Below, piece by piece: positions 44,501 through 54,186 of a stretch of 64,000 nt of DNA (its first letter is position 1; each line of letters begins with the position of its first letter). The stretch lies in NCBI GenBank assembly GCA_045638525.1, contig JAZUBQ010000012.1, forward strand, positions 232,715-296,714, read 5' to 3'. Source of the stretch: SIG452 sp045638525. Lineage in GTDB: Bacteria > Bacillota > Clostridia > UMGS1840. The notes below the pieces were generated by a model. The model did no database searches. It was given only the letters and a program-made list of their open reading frames with translations, and had not been told where the DNA came from. The position numbers and the translations under genes are program-made.

Positions 44501-45382
44501 ATATACATTCAGAACCATCAGATAATCTTTTTCTGTATCTGTGATATTAAACGGTGTTCCGGTAAAAGTGATATCAGAATAGTTATCCCCTTCGGAAAAA
44601 TTAGCATTTTTAATCCCGTACAATCTTTTATTCTGAGAGGTTCTGTAAGATGTAACGCTAAAATTATCAAACTGCATTGCAGAACCTTTGAAACGGTTTA
44701 AGGTGGTGCTGTTTAACACTTGCATAAACATCCAATTACTTTGCACACTATATCGCGTTGAAGTTCTGTTCAACAATTCACCGTCTAAATAAAAGAGCAA
44801 TCCATCTGTCATAGACATACACATTTCATAGGTATGCCACTGTCCTGTTGAAATTTTAATGTCAGTAGTGCCGGCAGTGGTAGAAAGTTTTCCTTTTGTA
44901 TCAATACTAAAGATTGACATTTGCGTATTAGCTCCACCTTGTGCCTGAAGATATGCACGCATAGAATGCTCGGCATTGTAATCCTCCACCATCCATTCAA
45001 AGCGATACCAAATTTCAGGATGGGTGGAACTCACGCTGTGGCTTTGGGGACGATTCACAAATGCATAACGATTGTTTGCATTATATCGGGTAGTACCATT
45101 ATTTGTAACCATCCTCATGGCAGTACCTGCTACGGAATCTGTTCGTGTAGCAGGTTCCAGCCAGGTGTCGGAATTCACTAAAGAGGTAGATACCCACGGA
45201 GTCTCAGAGATGTCATTATATCCCATCCAAGTGAGCGTGCTGGCATCCTGCGTACGTTTGCCACCTGCAAACCCGTCAAAATCAAACAAAACACTGACAT
45301 CACTTGCTGCATATACAGAAGCCATTGGAATGGTTGTGATGAGCATACTGACTATCAATATTACCGCGAGTATCTTTTTCAT
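41513..45382 (-). CDS. Secreted heparinase II/III-like polysaccharide lyase, copy 1
   Basis: A 1289-residue secreted protein. Order: signal peptide (1-25), jelly roll (30-240), Ig-like module (265-350), second jelly roll (365-540), copper-amine-oxidase-N-like domain (545-670, with YIPAKELAEKLSMY), an (alpha/alpha) toroid (690-1000) and the heparinase II/III beta-sandwich (1000-1289). Candidate catalytic residues are the Tyr of GGWDEGADYSAYM, His in HSHYDNG at about 1059-1064 and His in RPEGHN at about 1109. Such lyases cut uronic-acid linkages by beta-elimination. It has no SLH domains; SLH proteins are encoded just upstream in the operon. The exact lyase family (PL12, 15, 17, 21) cannot be fixed by eye. 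Confidence 0.82.
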   Translation of the reverse strand: MKKILAVILIVSMLITTIPMASVYAASDVSVLFDFDGFAGGKRTQDASTLTWMGYNDISETPWVSTSLVNSDTWLEPATRTDSVAGTAMRMVTNNGTTRYNANNRYAFVNRPQSHSVSSTHPEIWYRFEWMVEDYNAEHSMRAYLQAQGGANTQMSIFSIDTKGKLSTTAGTTDIKISTGQWHTYEMCMSMTDGLLFYLDGELLNRTSTRYSVQSNWMFMQVLNSTTLNRFKGSAMQFDNFSVTSYRTSQNKRLYGIKNANFSEGDNYSDITFTGTPFNITDTEKDYLMVLNVYDAKGNYVAYHTVSGKQQANAAEIPVSVTVDQWGEGWSAKAYVQHSLTDRTLFSPEIYYWNKETKPMVYVYKNFDADTGGLGGFSIQANSGASLVETGTESYYELSNASDKYVSDIAFSDAANQLVFEVMIKQANPGAELKFYYVDSQNAFDSFLSVNAQGSVTVGKTTIGSLKSGQWNRVAVATDFSAHKMTAWLNDTMMMQNIGRSVNTQLPIKVRIHRPESTQSGKVSIDNLHIYSGTTITNMDEQRYSSLSILGNDYVAKTNLAGKQAVHAYSSQIAVDGIRQMSQTPAFMKDGVIYASEYDLSKMFDVAITATPGANIVYVNSRAVVLADVSVEKDGSTYIPAKELAEKLSMYTLQSDRGILVFAENEFTMDEDTLNEVNDYMQYGRLTPEEVLELLSQNTAHPRTMLSQEQIDVIRSAYLNRDQNFMKHYRYGLYNLFYSGRIVDATTASGSIFWYAIAFVSGWLASHDKTMKEKVWDAVEILCSKPNWDTENDSLCRAHSTIVVAMAYDLLYDEWTDEQLKLMEDCLIEYGLKPIEKVLKGSDSNLTNVFNLGNNINAICASGAIMGATAIWEKEPELASYIIAECMRGMESVASNFYPHGGWDEGADYSAYMMSLLPLGLSTIKNSLGHDYGFLTAPGVQENALFAMSTLGNCGGNNYHDGSDWSAKQANDGVSIAWAAHEYQSPQYYQLRKNYTKLAGITSHPQDILYYHPEWETASVSAVNPLDSYFAGSEFFSMRSSYGKDGIYLSGHFGAESISHSHYDNGTFVLDMLGERWALDLGKDDYNLPGYFVTGTRDQYYRVRPEGHNTFVINPDESLGHTYHGFGRITHFESSDLGSLVIGDMSSVYENCQSAKRGFMLTDDRSSVIIRDEIQTDDPSDIYWFMHTSAEIEIIDNHTAVLSQNGKQIKLSFVSNVANTALSVMDAKPLSTSPNPQGQMTNDGVQKIAIYIPSSESVNLTVRITSADSVHAESQVLDIALDNWTLLDD

Positions 45383-45400
45383 AAGTATTTCTCCTGTTTT

Positions 45401-48400
45401 TTAGTTATTCGTTGCACTCCAGTTATCCAAAGAAATGTCTGCAATCGGATTTACGATATACGGACTGTCAACCGGAGTAATACGGACTGTAACATCAAAG
45501 TTGGCTGCAGACGGAACATGAATTGCAATTTTCGTAACCCCTTCATTTTTCAGCTGACCTTCCGGATTCGGTGATGTGGGCAACGGAACTGCATCCATTT
45601 TAGAAATTGTGGTACCCGGTGCATTACTTAAGAAGCTGACGCGAATCTGTTTTCCGTTTTGTGTTAAAATTGCTGTTGTTTTATCCACAATTTCAATCTC
45701 AGCAGGAGTGTGCATAAACCAGTAATATTCCACCGGTTCATTAGAACGAATTTCGTCACGAATAATTACTGTTTCTCGGTTATCTGTCAACATAAATCCG
45801 CGTTTTGCAGACTGAACGGAATCCGGGAAACAGCTGGACAAATCTCCGATTGCAATGGAAGTATTTTGGGAACTTTCAAATTTGGTCAACGGACTGTTTC
45901 CGAATACACTGTGTCCTTCCGTTCCATCGGGATTAATCACGAAAGTGTTATGTCCTTCCGGTCTCAAACGGTAATAAGTACCTCTGGTTCCACCAACAAA
46001 GTAACCCGGTAGGTTATAATCATCTTTTCCTAAGTCAATCGCCCAACGTTCTCCCAGCATATCCAAAACGAAGCTACCACCGTCATAATGACCGTGTGCT
46101 GCATTTTCAATACCGTAATGAGCAGATAAGAAAATACCATCTTTGTTATAGTTGTTTCTCATAGAGAACAAATCAACATCCTGATATACATAATCCAAGG
46201 GATTTTCAACCATCTCAGATTTTTCTAAATCTGGCCGATAATACAGAATATCTTCCGGGTATGTAGCGATACCGGATAATGCCTTATAATCTTTTTTCAT
46301 CTGATAGATTTCCGACGAATTATAAACATGGGCAGCCCACGGAATGTTTACCGCATCCATCGCCTGCTCCAGTTCCCATTCGGCACCATCGTGGAAGTTG
46401 TTGGCACCTCTGTTTCCGAGTAATGCCATCTGATAGTAAGCGTGTTCTTTTACACCGGGTGCAGTCATCAATCCACAATCAGTACCTAACACGTTTTTGA
46501 TGGTAGACATTCCCTGTGTGTGATATACAGCCATATATGCTGCATAGCTACTACCTTCTTCCCAACCACCGTCAGGATAGAATCTGGCTGCTGTCATTTC
46601 TAAACCACGGGTACATTCCGCAATAATGTACGATGCCAGTTCGGGAGATTTTTCCCACACTGCCGATGCACCGATGATGGCGCCACTTGCGGTAATTGCT
46701 GTAATATTGTTACCCTGGTTTCCTGCCAATAAGAAGTTGGTGATGCTACTATCGGTTCCCTTCAGAACTTTTTCAACCGGTTTCAAACCGTATTCAATGA
46801 TAGCATTTTCCATCATTGCACGTTCTTCTTCGGTCCACTCATCATAGAACCAGTCATACGCCATAGCAACTGTAATGGTTGACTGTGCTCGTCCTAAAGT
46901 ATCGTTTTCCACATGCCAGTTAGGCATAGAACAAAGAATATTTACATTTTCTCTGACTTTTTGTTCTGCCAGGTCATCCCCTGTCACCAACCAGTCAATC
47001 GCAAATGCAATGGTATGCCAATAAATACTACTGGTTGCTGACTGGGCAGTTACGGTACGAGACGGGAAGAATAATCCGGTTTTACCATCGTTATACAACT
47101 TCATAAAGTTGGGGTCTGCAGTGGTATATGCAGTTCGCAGTCTTTCAACATCATCCTGAGTAATTCTGACTCTGGGACGGGCAACGCCGTATTCTGAAAG
47201 ACGTGCTATGGTTTCCTCCGGAGATAAACGACCATACTGCATATAGTTATTTACTTTCAACAGTACAGAGTCATTCATCACGAACGGTTCATCCGCAATC
47301 ACAAGCACACCTCGCTCATGTTGTTTGGTAACTTTACCTAATTTTTCTGCCAAATCCTTAGCGGGCAAGTATATCTGTCCGTCACGTTCTATCGCCGGAT
47401 ATTCTAAAGTTACCTTCTGTTCTCCCACAGTAACCTCTGTACTGCCGGCAACAGCATCTATTTCTGCACCAAAAATTTCGCACAGATTGGTCTTGGAAGA
47501 ATAAATAATCTCATTTTCAACAAAACCGTAAGTATCGGTGATTTTACGTTCACCGTTTACGGCAATCTGATTACTGTACCCGTGTACTGCATATTTACCG
47601 GACAATGCATTAATAGCAGAGTTATCACCGCCTAAAATAGAGATACCGGTGTAATCAGAGTCATCCAACACGGAAATTTCTTCCCCGGAATAAATTCTCA
47701 TACTATCTATTAAGATGGCACCTTCTCCATCAAGGGCCGTTCTTTGCATACGAATTTTAATCGGAGACTGTGTAGCACCACGTCTTGCAATATCTTCCGC
47801 TACCAGTTTCCCATTCAGCCATACATCGTGAGTATGATTGGAGAAATTGGTAGAAATTGCAAGATGATTCCATTCATCATCTCTCAACATACCTACAGGA
47901 GCATTCCCGACAGTCACGCTTCCTGTGGAAGTGACTGTTAAAAACTGGTCAAAACCATTCGGTAAATCCACATAATAAATGGATAAATTAGCTCCGGGAG
48001 CTTCTTGCTTGAGCATAACCTCAAACATTGCTTTTGACCCAACTTTAGATAACGAAGCATCTAAAGTATCTGCTGCGTCAGTGTTTGCCATTCTGTAGTA
48101 GGATTCATCGCCGGATTCAACCATCTGGGCCCCTGCTGCAGAAAAAACAGTAAAACCGTTTAAGCCTGCCGAGGGAGTATCAAAATTCTTATATAGATAA
48201 ATCTGGGGAGTAGGATCATACAATGACGATTCCCAATCCAAGGACTCTGGGTTGTATGTAACCTCAGGCATTTTCATAATGCTGCCGTCCGGAGTGGAAT
48301 ACACCAGAATACTGTCAATCATAATGCTGGCAGTATCAAACGACTCACTCTCTAATTTCAGCTCAATACCGGTGGCAGAAGTCGGTCCGTTTGCAACGTA

Positions 48401-48913
48401 CCATTTACTCAGAACCAACTTGCCTTCTGAATACAGCTCCATTCGTTTTTCACCGGGACTATAATGAACGGTAAATGAAGAAAACTTGCTACCTAATGCA
48501 GGCAGTGCTTTCTTACCATCATATGTTGCCAATGAATTGTTTTTGATATTCACCAATTTGAATCTTGTGTTACTGTTGATGAGCGTAAGTCCACCACTCA
48601 CAATTTCCCCTTCCACAGCCATGTTGACGGTAAAGAAAAAATCTGATTTTCCACTGGTGAGAGGAATGTTGATAACCATCTCATCCTTTGTAGGCTCCAT
48701 ATAAAGTGCCTTTTTCTGTTCGGCATATTCAACCACATGGGTATTGAATCCTGTATATACACTATCATCAGGAACCTGGTTGGTTGCACAATCCTCAAAG
48801 GATTCAAAGTAATATACAGTTGTTTTTTCTGCTGCACTAACAGGTATAGCCTGTAACATCAACAAGGATGCCAAGACAATCATGCAAAGATGCCATAGAA
48901 ATCGTTTTTTCAC
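45401..48913 (-). CDS. Secreted heparinase II/III-like polysaccharide lyase, copy 2
   Basis: A 1170-residue tandem paralogue of copy 1. Signal peptide at 1-27, a different N-terminal jelly roll (about 30-215, with IELKLESESFD), then the second jelly roll, amine-oxidase-like domain (YLPAKDLAEKLG), toroid and sandwich, all closely matching copy 1. Candidate active-site segments are GGWEEGSSYAAYM, HGHYDGGS at about 939-946 and RPEGHNTFVINPD. Identity between copies is highest in the catalytic part, and the N-terminal module has been exchanged, suggesting duplication with a change of binding specificity. Confidence 0.82.
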   Translation of the reverse strand: MKKRFLWHLCMIVLASLLMLQAIPVSAAEKTTVYYFESFEDCATNQVPDDSVYTGFNTHVVEYAEQKKALYMEPTKDEMVINIPLTSGKSDFFFTVNMAVEGEIVSGGLTLINSNTRFKLVNIKNNSLATYDGKKALPALGSKFSSFTVHYSPGEKRMELYSEGKLVLSKWYVANGPTSATGIELKLESESFDTASIMIDSILVYSTPDGSIMKMPEVTYNPESLDWESSLYDPTPQIYLYKNFDTPSAGLNGFTVFSAAGAQMVESGDESYYRMANTDAADTLDASLSKVGSKAMFEVMLKQEAPGANLSIYYVDLPNGFDQFLTVTSTGSVTVGNAPVGMLRDDEWNHLAISTNFSNHTHDVWLNGKLVAEDIARRGATQSPIKIRMQRTALDGEGAILIDSMRIYSGEEISVLDDSDYTGISILGGDNSAINALSGKYAVHGYSNQIAVNGERKITDTYGFVENEIIYSSKTNLCEIFGAEIDAVAGSTEVTVGEQKVTLEYPAIERDGQIYLPAKDLAEKLGKVTKQHERGVLVIADEPFVMNDSVLLKVNNYMQYGRLSPEETIARLSEYGVARPRVRITQDDVERLRTAYTTADPNFMKLYNDGKTGLFFPSRTVTAQSATSSIYWHTIAFAIDWLVTGDDLAEQKVRENVNILCSMPNWHVENDTLGRAQSTITVAMAYDWFYDEWTEEERAMMENAIIEYGLKPVEKVLKGTDSSITNFLLAGNQGNNITAITASGAIIGASAVWEKSPELASYIIAECTRGLEMTAARFYPDGGWEEGSSYAAYMAVYHTQGMSTIKNVLGTDCGLMTAPGVKEHAYYQMALLGNRGANNFHDGAEWELEQAMDAVNIPWAAHVYNSSEIYQMKKDYKALSGIATYPEDILYYRPDLEKSEMVENPLDYVYQDVDLFSMRNNYNKDGIFLSAHYGIENAAHGHYDGGSFVLDMLGERWAIDLGKDDYNLPGYFVGGTRGTYYRLRPEGHNTFVINPDGTEGHSVFGNSPLTKFESSQNTSIAIGDLSSCFPDSVQSAKRGFMLTDNRETVIIRDEIRSNEPVEYYWFMHTPAEIEIVDKTTAILTQNGKQIRVSFLSNAPGTTISKMDAVPLPTSPNPEGQLKNEGVTKIAIHVPSAANFDVTVRITPVDSPYIVNPIADISLDNWSATNN

Positions 48914-48929
48914 CTTCTATACCTCCTTC

Positions 48930-51548
48930 TTAATGAAAGCGATAGATAAATACTTGCTGTGTGTTGCTCCAAATGCTGAATGCAACCGCACGGTCCGCTT
49001 CTTCACCACAGGAGACAAAATCCTTAACTTCCTGCAACGGCTCAAAGCGGATACTGATTCTTGGATTGGTCGCATCCCGACTGCCCTGAACGGAAATATA
49101 TGTTATAATTCCACTATATTTCACAAGGCGAAAATCATTTGCTGTCAAATTGTTACAGTTATCTTCATTAATCAGGTTAATAAATTCATTGTTCGCACTA
49201 TAAATCAAACCGTTTGTAAAATTACCATAACTATAACCAAGAATTGCAGAATTACTCAAATTCACAGTATTTGTCGGAAAATCATAATCAATATACAAAG
49301 AAGTGATATATCCGGTCTTTTTCGAGTGAAAACGAATAATATCACCGGGATCTAAATCTGTTGCCTGAGATTGCAACGCATCTGAAAGCAAGTAACGTTC
49401 AAATTTTTTATTAACCGCCACATTCACTGCATAACGCTGTTCGCCATCTTCATCCACGGTTAATACAACAGAGTCCACCACACCGATACTTGCTGTAGTG
49501 GTAACAGCTGTGGGTGCCATAATATCGCCTGTAAGAGCAACCACTGCCCCCGCCTGGCCGTAAACGTCTATGTCATATGCTGCAAATGTATACTCTTGCC
49601 CGCTAATTACATTGTTAAGACCAATTGCATACTGATTGTCATCCTGACGTCGGGACGCTGAATCAGGAACTACAAAGAATTTACATCGTCCACCGGCATC
49701 ATAACGTGATTCAGTAAATTTTAATGTAGTATTATACGGACCAATTGCTGTTCCTTCCAATTTCATAGTCTCAAAATCGCGGTTCTTAATCAGATTGTTA
49801 TTGATATCTGTGGATGTATCCATAAATAAGTAATCACCGGATGTCGGAACAGAAGCAAAATCAATTGCAATAATTTTGGCTTCTTCCGCTGTGTTTTTAT
49901 GATATCGAATCAATCGCATATCATCAGTTAACAGATTAAACGTACTGTCGGATAATGTTGAAGCCTCTACCCTGCTTCCATCAATCATTACACGGTCCGC
50001 AAGCGCTGCAATATCCATCACACCCTGCTCGTTAAAAATCTTTAACTGAATACCCGCGTCGAAACCGGTTCCTAACCGTGCAGACACAATCCATCCATAC
50101 ATATAATCGGATTCGTCAGTAGCAAGCATTACAACTCTGCCTTGTTCATCCAGTAAGAATTTTTGTTCTGTCCCGGATGAAATATTCCCCCATAAGTTAC
50201 CAAATGCATCATTCACAATATATTCCGTATCGTTAATTTCAATGATACTTTCTGATGCGATCATCGTGGAAACAATACCTTTTACATAACAATTACACAC
50301 AAAAATTTTATATAGAGTGTTATCCTCAGATGCATAGTAACTCAAAAATGAATTCTGACGGATATCTTTAAAATTCCCCTCAGCGATTCCATTACTATCT
50401 ACAACAAAAATCTGATAGGAAACACCTTCATCCAAATGAATACTTGCATTTTTATGGGTATTATCATATACTGCCGTTCCAAAAATACCATTTTCTATAC
50501 GAGATACACGCAAATAAGCGGGATCACTTGCATGAACTGTTTCGTACACTCCATCGCAACCAGCATCAATCAGCGTTAATGTTACATTATCCTTATTGAA
50601 ATACCGGTCAGTATCCCCTCGGGAGTATGCTTTGCCATTATAAATAAAATTGTAAACGGATTCGATTTTATATTCTTTATCATTATCATCAGTAATTCGA
50701 TGATTTACAATCGGCGTACAATCTTTCGCCGATAACGTAACCACATTGGTATTCACCGGAAGAACAAAACAAGATTCCATTCCGTCTTCGGTCTGTTTGT
50801 AATAAACTTTCACCATGTATCCCAATAATTGGCTGTCAAGCGAACCTTTAAACTCGATACCATCCAGCGCAAATCCGTTGGTAACAGCACCCGTTTTGCT
50901 ATACAACGAAGAATGTTCATTAGCAGTAATAATACCTTGTTTTTTTTCGATACCACGGATGGTTTTTAAAATAGTTGCCCCGTTAATTTTTTCATATGTA
51001 CCCAATCCGGTGAATGCTAACAGATCAGCTTCCGCTGTATCTGCTAACAACTCCACTGCTTCCTCCGAGGTGAGCGTATCATCATTCCCTTTTGAAAATG
51101 TTAAGGAAAGAGAAGACGCATATACAAAATAACCAAAAGGATATCCACCCTTAGCCATCGCCTGTTCACCATATCCTAAAAGGCTGACAGCCATACGAAT
51201 GGCTTGTGCGTATGTAACAGCTTCATCAGGATAAAAATTGTCTCCTTTAGAAATCACATCCATAGAAAGCGCAGTGTAGATTTCGTTTGCATACGGATCT
51301 CCTAACCCAACATCCTGAAACGATGCATCTGTTGCATGTGGGACATCCTCAAACGCTAATCGAATCAAACCGGCAACCATTTCGGCACGGGTAACCGTTT
51401 CACCTTTAAACTCAATACCGTTCGTCAGATATTCTACCATTTCCCCGGCATTGGTATTGGAAGAGCCCGCATAAACCGGCATTGCAGCAGGTACCAAAGA
51501 AAGGGTGAACAAAATTAAAATTATAAAAATCGCTACAATTCTTTTCAC
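48930..51548 (-). CDS. Secreted S-layer-homology protein, N-terminal SLH region
   Basis: An 872-residue secreted protein. After the signal peptide (KRIVAIFIILILFTLSLVPA) come SLH-like repeats at about residues 35-190 (VTRAEMVAGLIRL, FYPDEAVTYAQAIRMAVSLL, LTSEEAVELLADT), then a long beta-rich region with no family I recognise. SLH repeats bind pyruvylated secondary wall polymer. I favour GTG 51548, which has GGGGGAT six bases upstream and gives a canonical signal peptide; an ATG at 51563 would overlap the upstream gene by 11 bases and has poor spacing. Confidence 0.78.
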   Translation of the reverse strand: MKRIVAIFIILILFTLSLVPAAMPVYAGSSNTNAGEMVEYLTNGIEFKGETVTRAEMVAGLIRLAFEDVPHATDASFQDVGLGDPYANEIYTALSMDVISKGDNFYPDEAVTYAQAIRMAVSLLGYGEQAMAKGGYPFGYFVYASSLSLTFSKGNDDTLTSEEAVELLADTAEADLLAFTGLGTYEKINGATILKTIRGIEKKQGIITANEHSSLYSKTGAVTNGFALDGIEFKGSLDSQLLGYMVKVYYKQTEDGMESCFVLPVNTNVVTLSAKDCTPIVNHRITDDNDKEYKIESVYNFIYNGKAYSRGDTDRYFNKDNVTLTLIDAGCDGVYETVHASDPAYLRVSRIENGIFGTAVYDNTHKNASIHLDEGVSYQIFVVDSNGIAEGNFKDIRQNSFLSYYASEDNTLYKIFVCNCYVKGIVSTMIASESIIEINDTEYIVNDAFGNLWGNISSGTEQKFLLDEQGRVVMLATDESDYMYGWIVSARLGTGFDAGIQLKIFNEQGVMDIAALADRVMIDGSRVEASTLSDSTFNLLTDDMRLIRYHKNTAEEAKIIAIDFASVPTSGDYLFMDTSTDINNNLIKNRDFETMKLEGTAIGPYNTTLKFTESRYDAGGRCKFFVVPDSASRRQDDNQYAIGLNNVISGQEYTFAAYDIDVYGQAGAVVALTGDIMAPTAVTTTASIGVVDSVVLTVDEDGEQRYAVNVAVNKKFERYLLSDALQSQATDLDPGDIIRFHSKKTGYITSLYIDYDFPTNTVNLSNSAILGYSYGNFTNGLIYSANNEFINLINEDNCNNLTANDFRLVKYSGIITYISVQGSRDATNPRISIRFEPLQEVKDFVSCGEEADRAVAFSIWSNTQQVFIYRFH

Positions 51549-51552
51549 AGTG

Positions 51553-53262
51553 TTATCCCCCATTTCTTCCGTTATCTAACCAAGTTTTTGCATTCAAAAG
51601 TAAAGTAACAGCCTGTGCTCTTGTGGTATTGCTCATAGGTGCAAAACTTCCATCGGTCATTCCATTGATTAATTTCGCATCTGCCATTGCTGCAACATAT
51701 CCAGAGGCATAGGATGCAATACTTGCCTCATCTGTAAACTTTCCACTAACTGTGGTTTCACTTAACTGTAAAAATCGTCCCAAAATCACTGCAGCATCTT
51801 GTCTGGTAATTGCTTCATTCGGGTGAAAGTTTCCGTTTTCATCTCCCCGAACAATTTGCAAAGTTGCTGCCGATTTAACATAAGTTTCATACCACGAATC
51901 TGCAGAAACATCTGAAAATTGAATGTCTGAAACTTCATTGATTTGGAATAATTCGCACAATAATTTCACATATTCAGCTCTGGTTACTGAGGCATCCGGA
52001 CAAAAGCTGTTATCCGAATATCCCTTTGCCACACCTAATTCAGCCATTTTCTTAATTGCTGATTCGGCCCAATGTCCGACGATGTCATGAAACATGGGAC
52101 TCTCAATCTCCGGTGTTGCTACGGGGGTCTGAGTAGGTGTAGGTATCTGCGTAGGTGTGGGACTTTCTTCTTTTGGTTTTGTAACTACAGAAGCACTGGG
52201 TCCCCAGGAAGTATATCCGCCACCGGAGGAACCCTGACTGCTGTTATTTTTGTTTGAAGAATTCTGCTGATTGGTATAGAGAGTAGCTACCACGCTTGCA
52301 AAAATAGTTTTTACAGCTGTTATATCTGTTAATTGGTCTTTTTTACGGTATAACTCTTGATAAACTAACTCAGGATATTTCAAAGCACCATAATTAGTAT
52401 TTGCAGAAATTTTATTTTCAAAAAACAAATTAGTCTCATCAGTTCCTTGAATCGTATTTTGTAAATCTTGCCATGCAGTAACTGTTTTCAAGGTTTCAAC
52501 TAAACCAACTCCATAAATGTCTTCCAACGCAGTTACAGTTTTTAAATCCATCGCAGAAACTTTATCCAGAAAATTCGTTTTGATATCGTCAGTCATATTC
52601 TGATATTGTTCCAAACAATCAATTTGTAACAAAGAATCTTTTAAATAAGATTCATAAGCAAGCAACTCCTCCGGTGTTGCCCCTTGTTGTAAGAGGTACA
52701 ACCCATTAGACCGTTGCATTTCTGTCTGTAATTGAGCATCTGTGTAGCCAGAATCCGGACGCACTTCATACAAATATTCTGATGTATATGTTACATTGGG
52801 TAACTCCAATGCAATATTTAAAGGTTCTAAAAACTCTTTGATTTCATCCGATGTTGCGGAATGATTGATATTAAACAACAGAGAATTCAGTTCTCCGGCA
52901 TTGATGTGATTAAAAACTATGGATTCCCATGTATTTGTTCCATTCGCAATATGTAATTTATATTGATTGGTACTCAAATTTGAAGGCAAGAGAATTTCTG
53001 CTGTATAGCCTCCTGTTGAATTTGCTAAAACAACGTCCACCACCACCGGGCGCACAGAATCGCTTACGGTATTGCTATCTATGGTAGCTCCTAACACATA
53101 AATCGAAACAAGTCCGTATGCGGTGGCATTAGAACCGGTTATGATGAGTCGTTCGTTTTCGTATGTAAAACTGCCGGTAAGATCAGCAGCTCCAACCGGT
53201 ATCGCTAACAGCAAAAACATTGTTATCAAAGCTAACAATACGCTGAAAATTCTTTTTTTCAT
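51553..53262 (-). CDS. Secreted protein with three C-terminal SLH repeats
   Basis: A 569-residue secreted protein: signal peptide (1-25), an N-terminal Ig-like module (30-125, LIITGSNATAYGLVSIYVLG), a helical middle region (130-330), a Ser/Asn/Gly and Thr-Pro linker (335-385, PTPTQIPTPTQTP), and three SLH repeats (390-569: FHDIVGHWAESAIKKMAELG, FSDVSADSWYETYVKSA, FTDEASIASYASGYVAAMAD). It is probably a wall-attached scaffold or receptor. Its N-terminal module is homologous to that of the next gene upstream. AAAGGAAG precedes the ATG. Confidence 0.83.
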   Translation of the reverse strand: MKKRIFSVLLALITMFLLLAIPVGAADLTGSFTYENERLIITGSNATAYGLVSIYVLGATIDSNTVSDSVRPVVVDVVLANSTGGYTAEILLPSNLSTNQYKLHIANGTNTWESIVFNHINAGELNSLLFNINHSATSDEIKEFLEPLNIALELPNVTYTSEYLYEVRPDSGYTDAQLQTEMQRSNGLYLLQQGATPEELLAYESYLKDSLLQIDCLEQYQNMTDDIKTNFLDKVSAMDLKTVTALEDIYGVGLVETLKTVTAWQDLQNTIQGTDETNLFFENKISANTNYGALKYPELVYQELYRKKDQLTDITAVKTIFASVVATLYTNQQNSSNKNNSSQGSSGGGYTSWGPSASVVTKPKEESPTPTQIPTPTQTPVATPEIESPMFHDIVGHWAESAIKKMAELGVAKGYSDNSFCPDASVTRAEYVKLLCELFQINEVSDIQFSDVSADSWYETYVKSAATLQIVRGDENGNFHPNEAITRQDAAVILGRFLQLSETTVSGKFTDEASIASYASGYVAAMADAKLINGMTDGSFAPMSNTTRAQAVTLLLNAKTWLDNGRNGG

Positions 53263-53370
53263 TCAATTACTTCCTTTCCACTGTGGAGCTCTTCTTCTCC
53301 AAATTTTCTGCAACAGAAACTGAAAAACATCAGAAATTCCATCCACAAATATCATATATAAATTCATTTT

Positions 53371-54003
53371 TTACTCATAAAGTTTCACAGTTGCAGAACC
53401 AATATTACCGCTCACTACCCTACTGTAGGGTTGCAACGTTTCCTGATCCCATAAAAATATTCTATAGGTCATTCCGTTTTCTGCAGAAACTGATATTGTA
53501 AAATAATTATCTTCGTTGTCATCATTGTCCAGACGGATTAACTTGCCCGCCTGATTATATATTCCCACAAACATTAAAATTTCCTTATTGTTTTGATACG
53601 GCATCATTACATCTACGACATTATTTTGAATCTCAACATTCAGATTGCCAAGATTAATATGCTCAAATAAATCGGACTCCCAACTATCACTTTCATTTGA
53701 TACATTCAGTTTATAAGTTCCGGAAGGCAGGATTTCAGCCAACTGAATGGTAATGAAAAAATTTCCATAGTCGTCTGTTTCGGTCATTTCCATAATCATC
53801 GGATCTACCGAAGGGCTCAAAGAATCATCCGCTCTTAACACATAAACAGAAACAAAACCATTTGCTTCTGCACACGAACCGCTTACAGTTAGCTTGTCTC
53901 CCGTGTATTGATAAGCAACATTCATACCGGTTGCCTGAACACACACAGTCATTAAAATAATAAATAAGAGCAAAATCGCTTGAAATTGAAATAATCTCCT
54001 CAT
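53371..54003 (-). CDS. Secreted two-module Ig-like protein
   Basis: A 210-residue secreted protein. After a signal peptide (1-24) the N-terminal module (LTVSGSCAEANGFVSVYVLR) matches the N-terminus of the SLH protein downstream, and the C-terminal module (ILMFVGIYNQAGKLIRLD, YRIFLWDQETLQPYS) matches the C-terminus of the 872-residue jelly-roll protein upstream. It is thus a chimera of neighbouring modules. No catalytic motif. The ATG lacks a good ribosome site. It may be the first gene of the long downstream unit. Confidence 0.65.
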   Translation of the reverse strand: MRRLFQFQAILLLFIILMTVCVQATGMNVAYQYTGDKLTVSGSCAEANGFVSVYVLRADDSLSPSVDPMIMEMTETDDYGNFFITIQLAEILPSGTYKLNVSNESDSWESDLFEHINLGNLNVEIQNNVVDVMMPYQNNKEILMFVGIYNQAGKLIRLDNDDNEDNYFTISVSAENGMTYRIFLWDQETLQPYSRVVSGNIGSATVKLYE

Positions 54004-54101
54004 AATGTTCGACTCACAATTCTATAACTTATCTTGAAAAAACAAACTGTGGCACAATCTGCTTTCATAATCTAGGGGGGGGATATTGATACAAACCTTA
54101 A

Positions 54102-54163
54102 ATAAAAGAGGGTTGTTGTATCTAAATATCAAATTACTTATTGAACCTAACTACAACAACCCC
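54102..54163 (-). terminator. Terminator of the kinase-transporter-jelly-roll unit
   Basis: On the minus strand GGGTTGTTGTA and TACAACAACCC (11 bp) enclose a loop of about 31 bases and are followed by TCTTTTATTT. It separates the unit starting at 61574 from the genes at 54003 and below. Confidence 0.7.
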
Positions 54164-54186
54164 ACAATTTATTTAATTAAACAATA

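Noticed and set aside
41498..48929. CRISPR or other repeat array suggested by repeated segments in the two lyase genes
   Set aside because: The similarity is paralogous coding sequence, not short spaced repeats.
54012..54045. Possible third copy of the operator motif before the 210-residue secreted protein (minus-strand TTTGTTTTTTCAAGAT)
   Set aside because: Only loosely similar and at a different distance from any -10; no ATTGGTTATTGT half.
54074..54082. Run of G residues in the gap before the 210-residue protein gene
   Set aside because: A single homopolymer outside any gene; no phase-variation effect can be argued.
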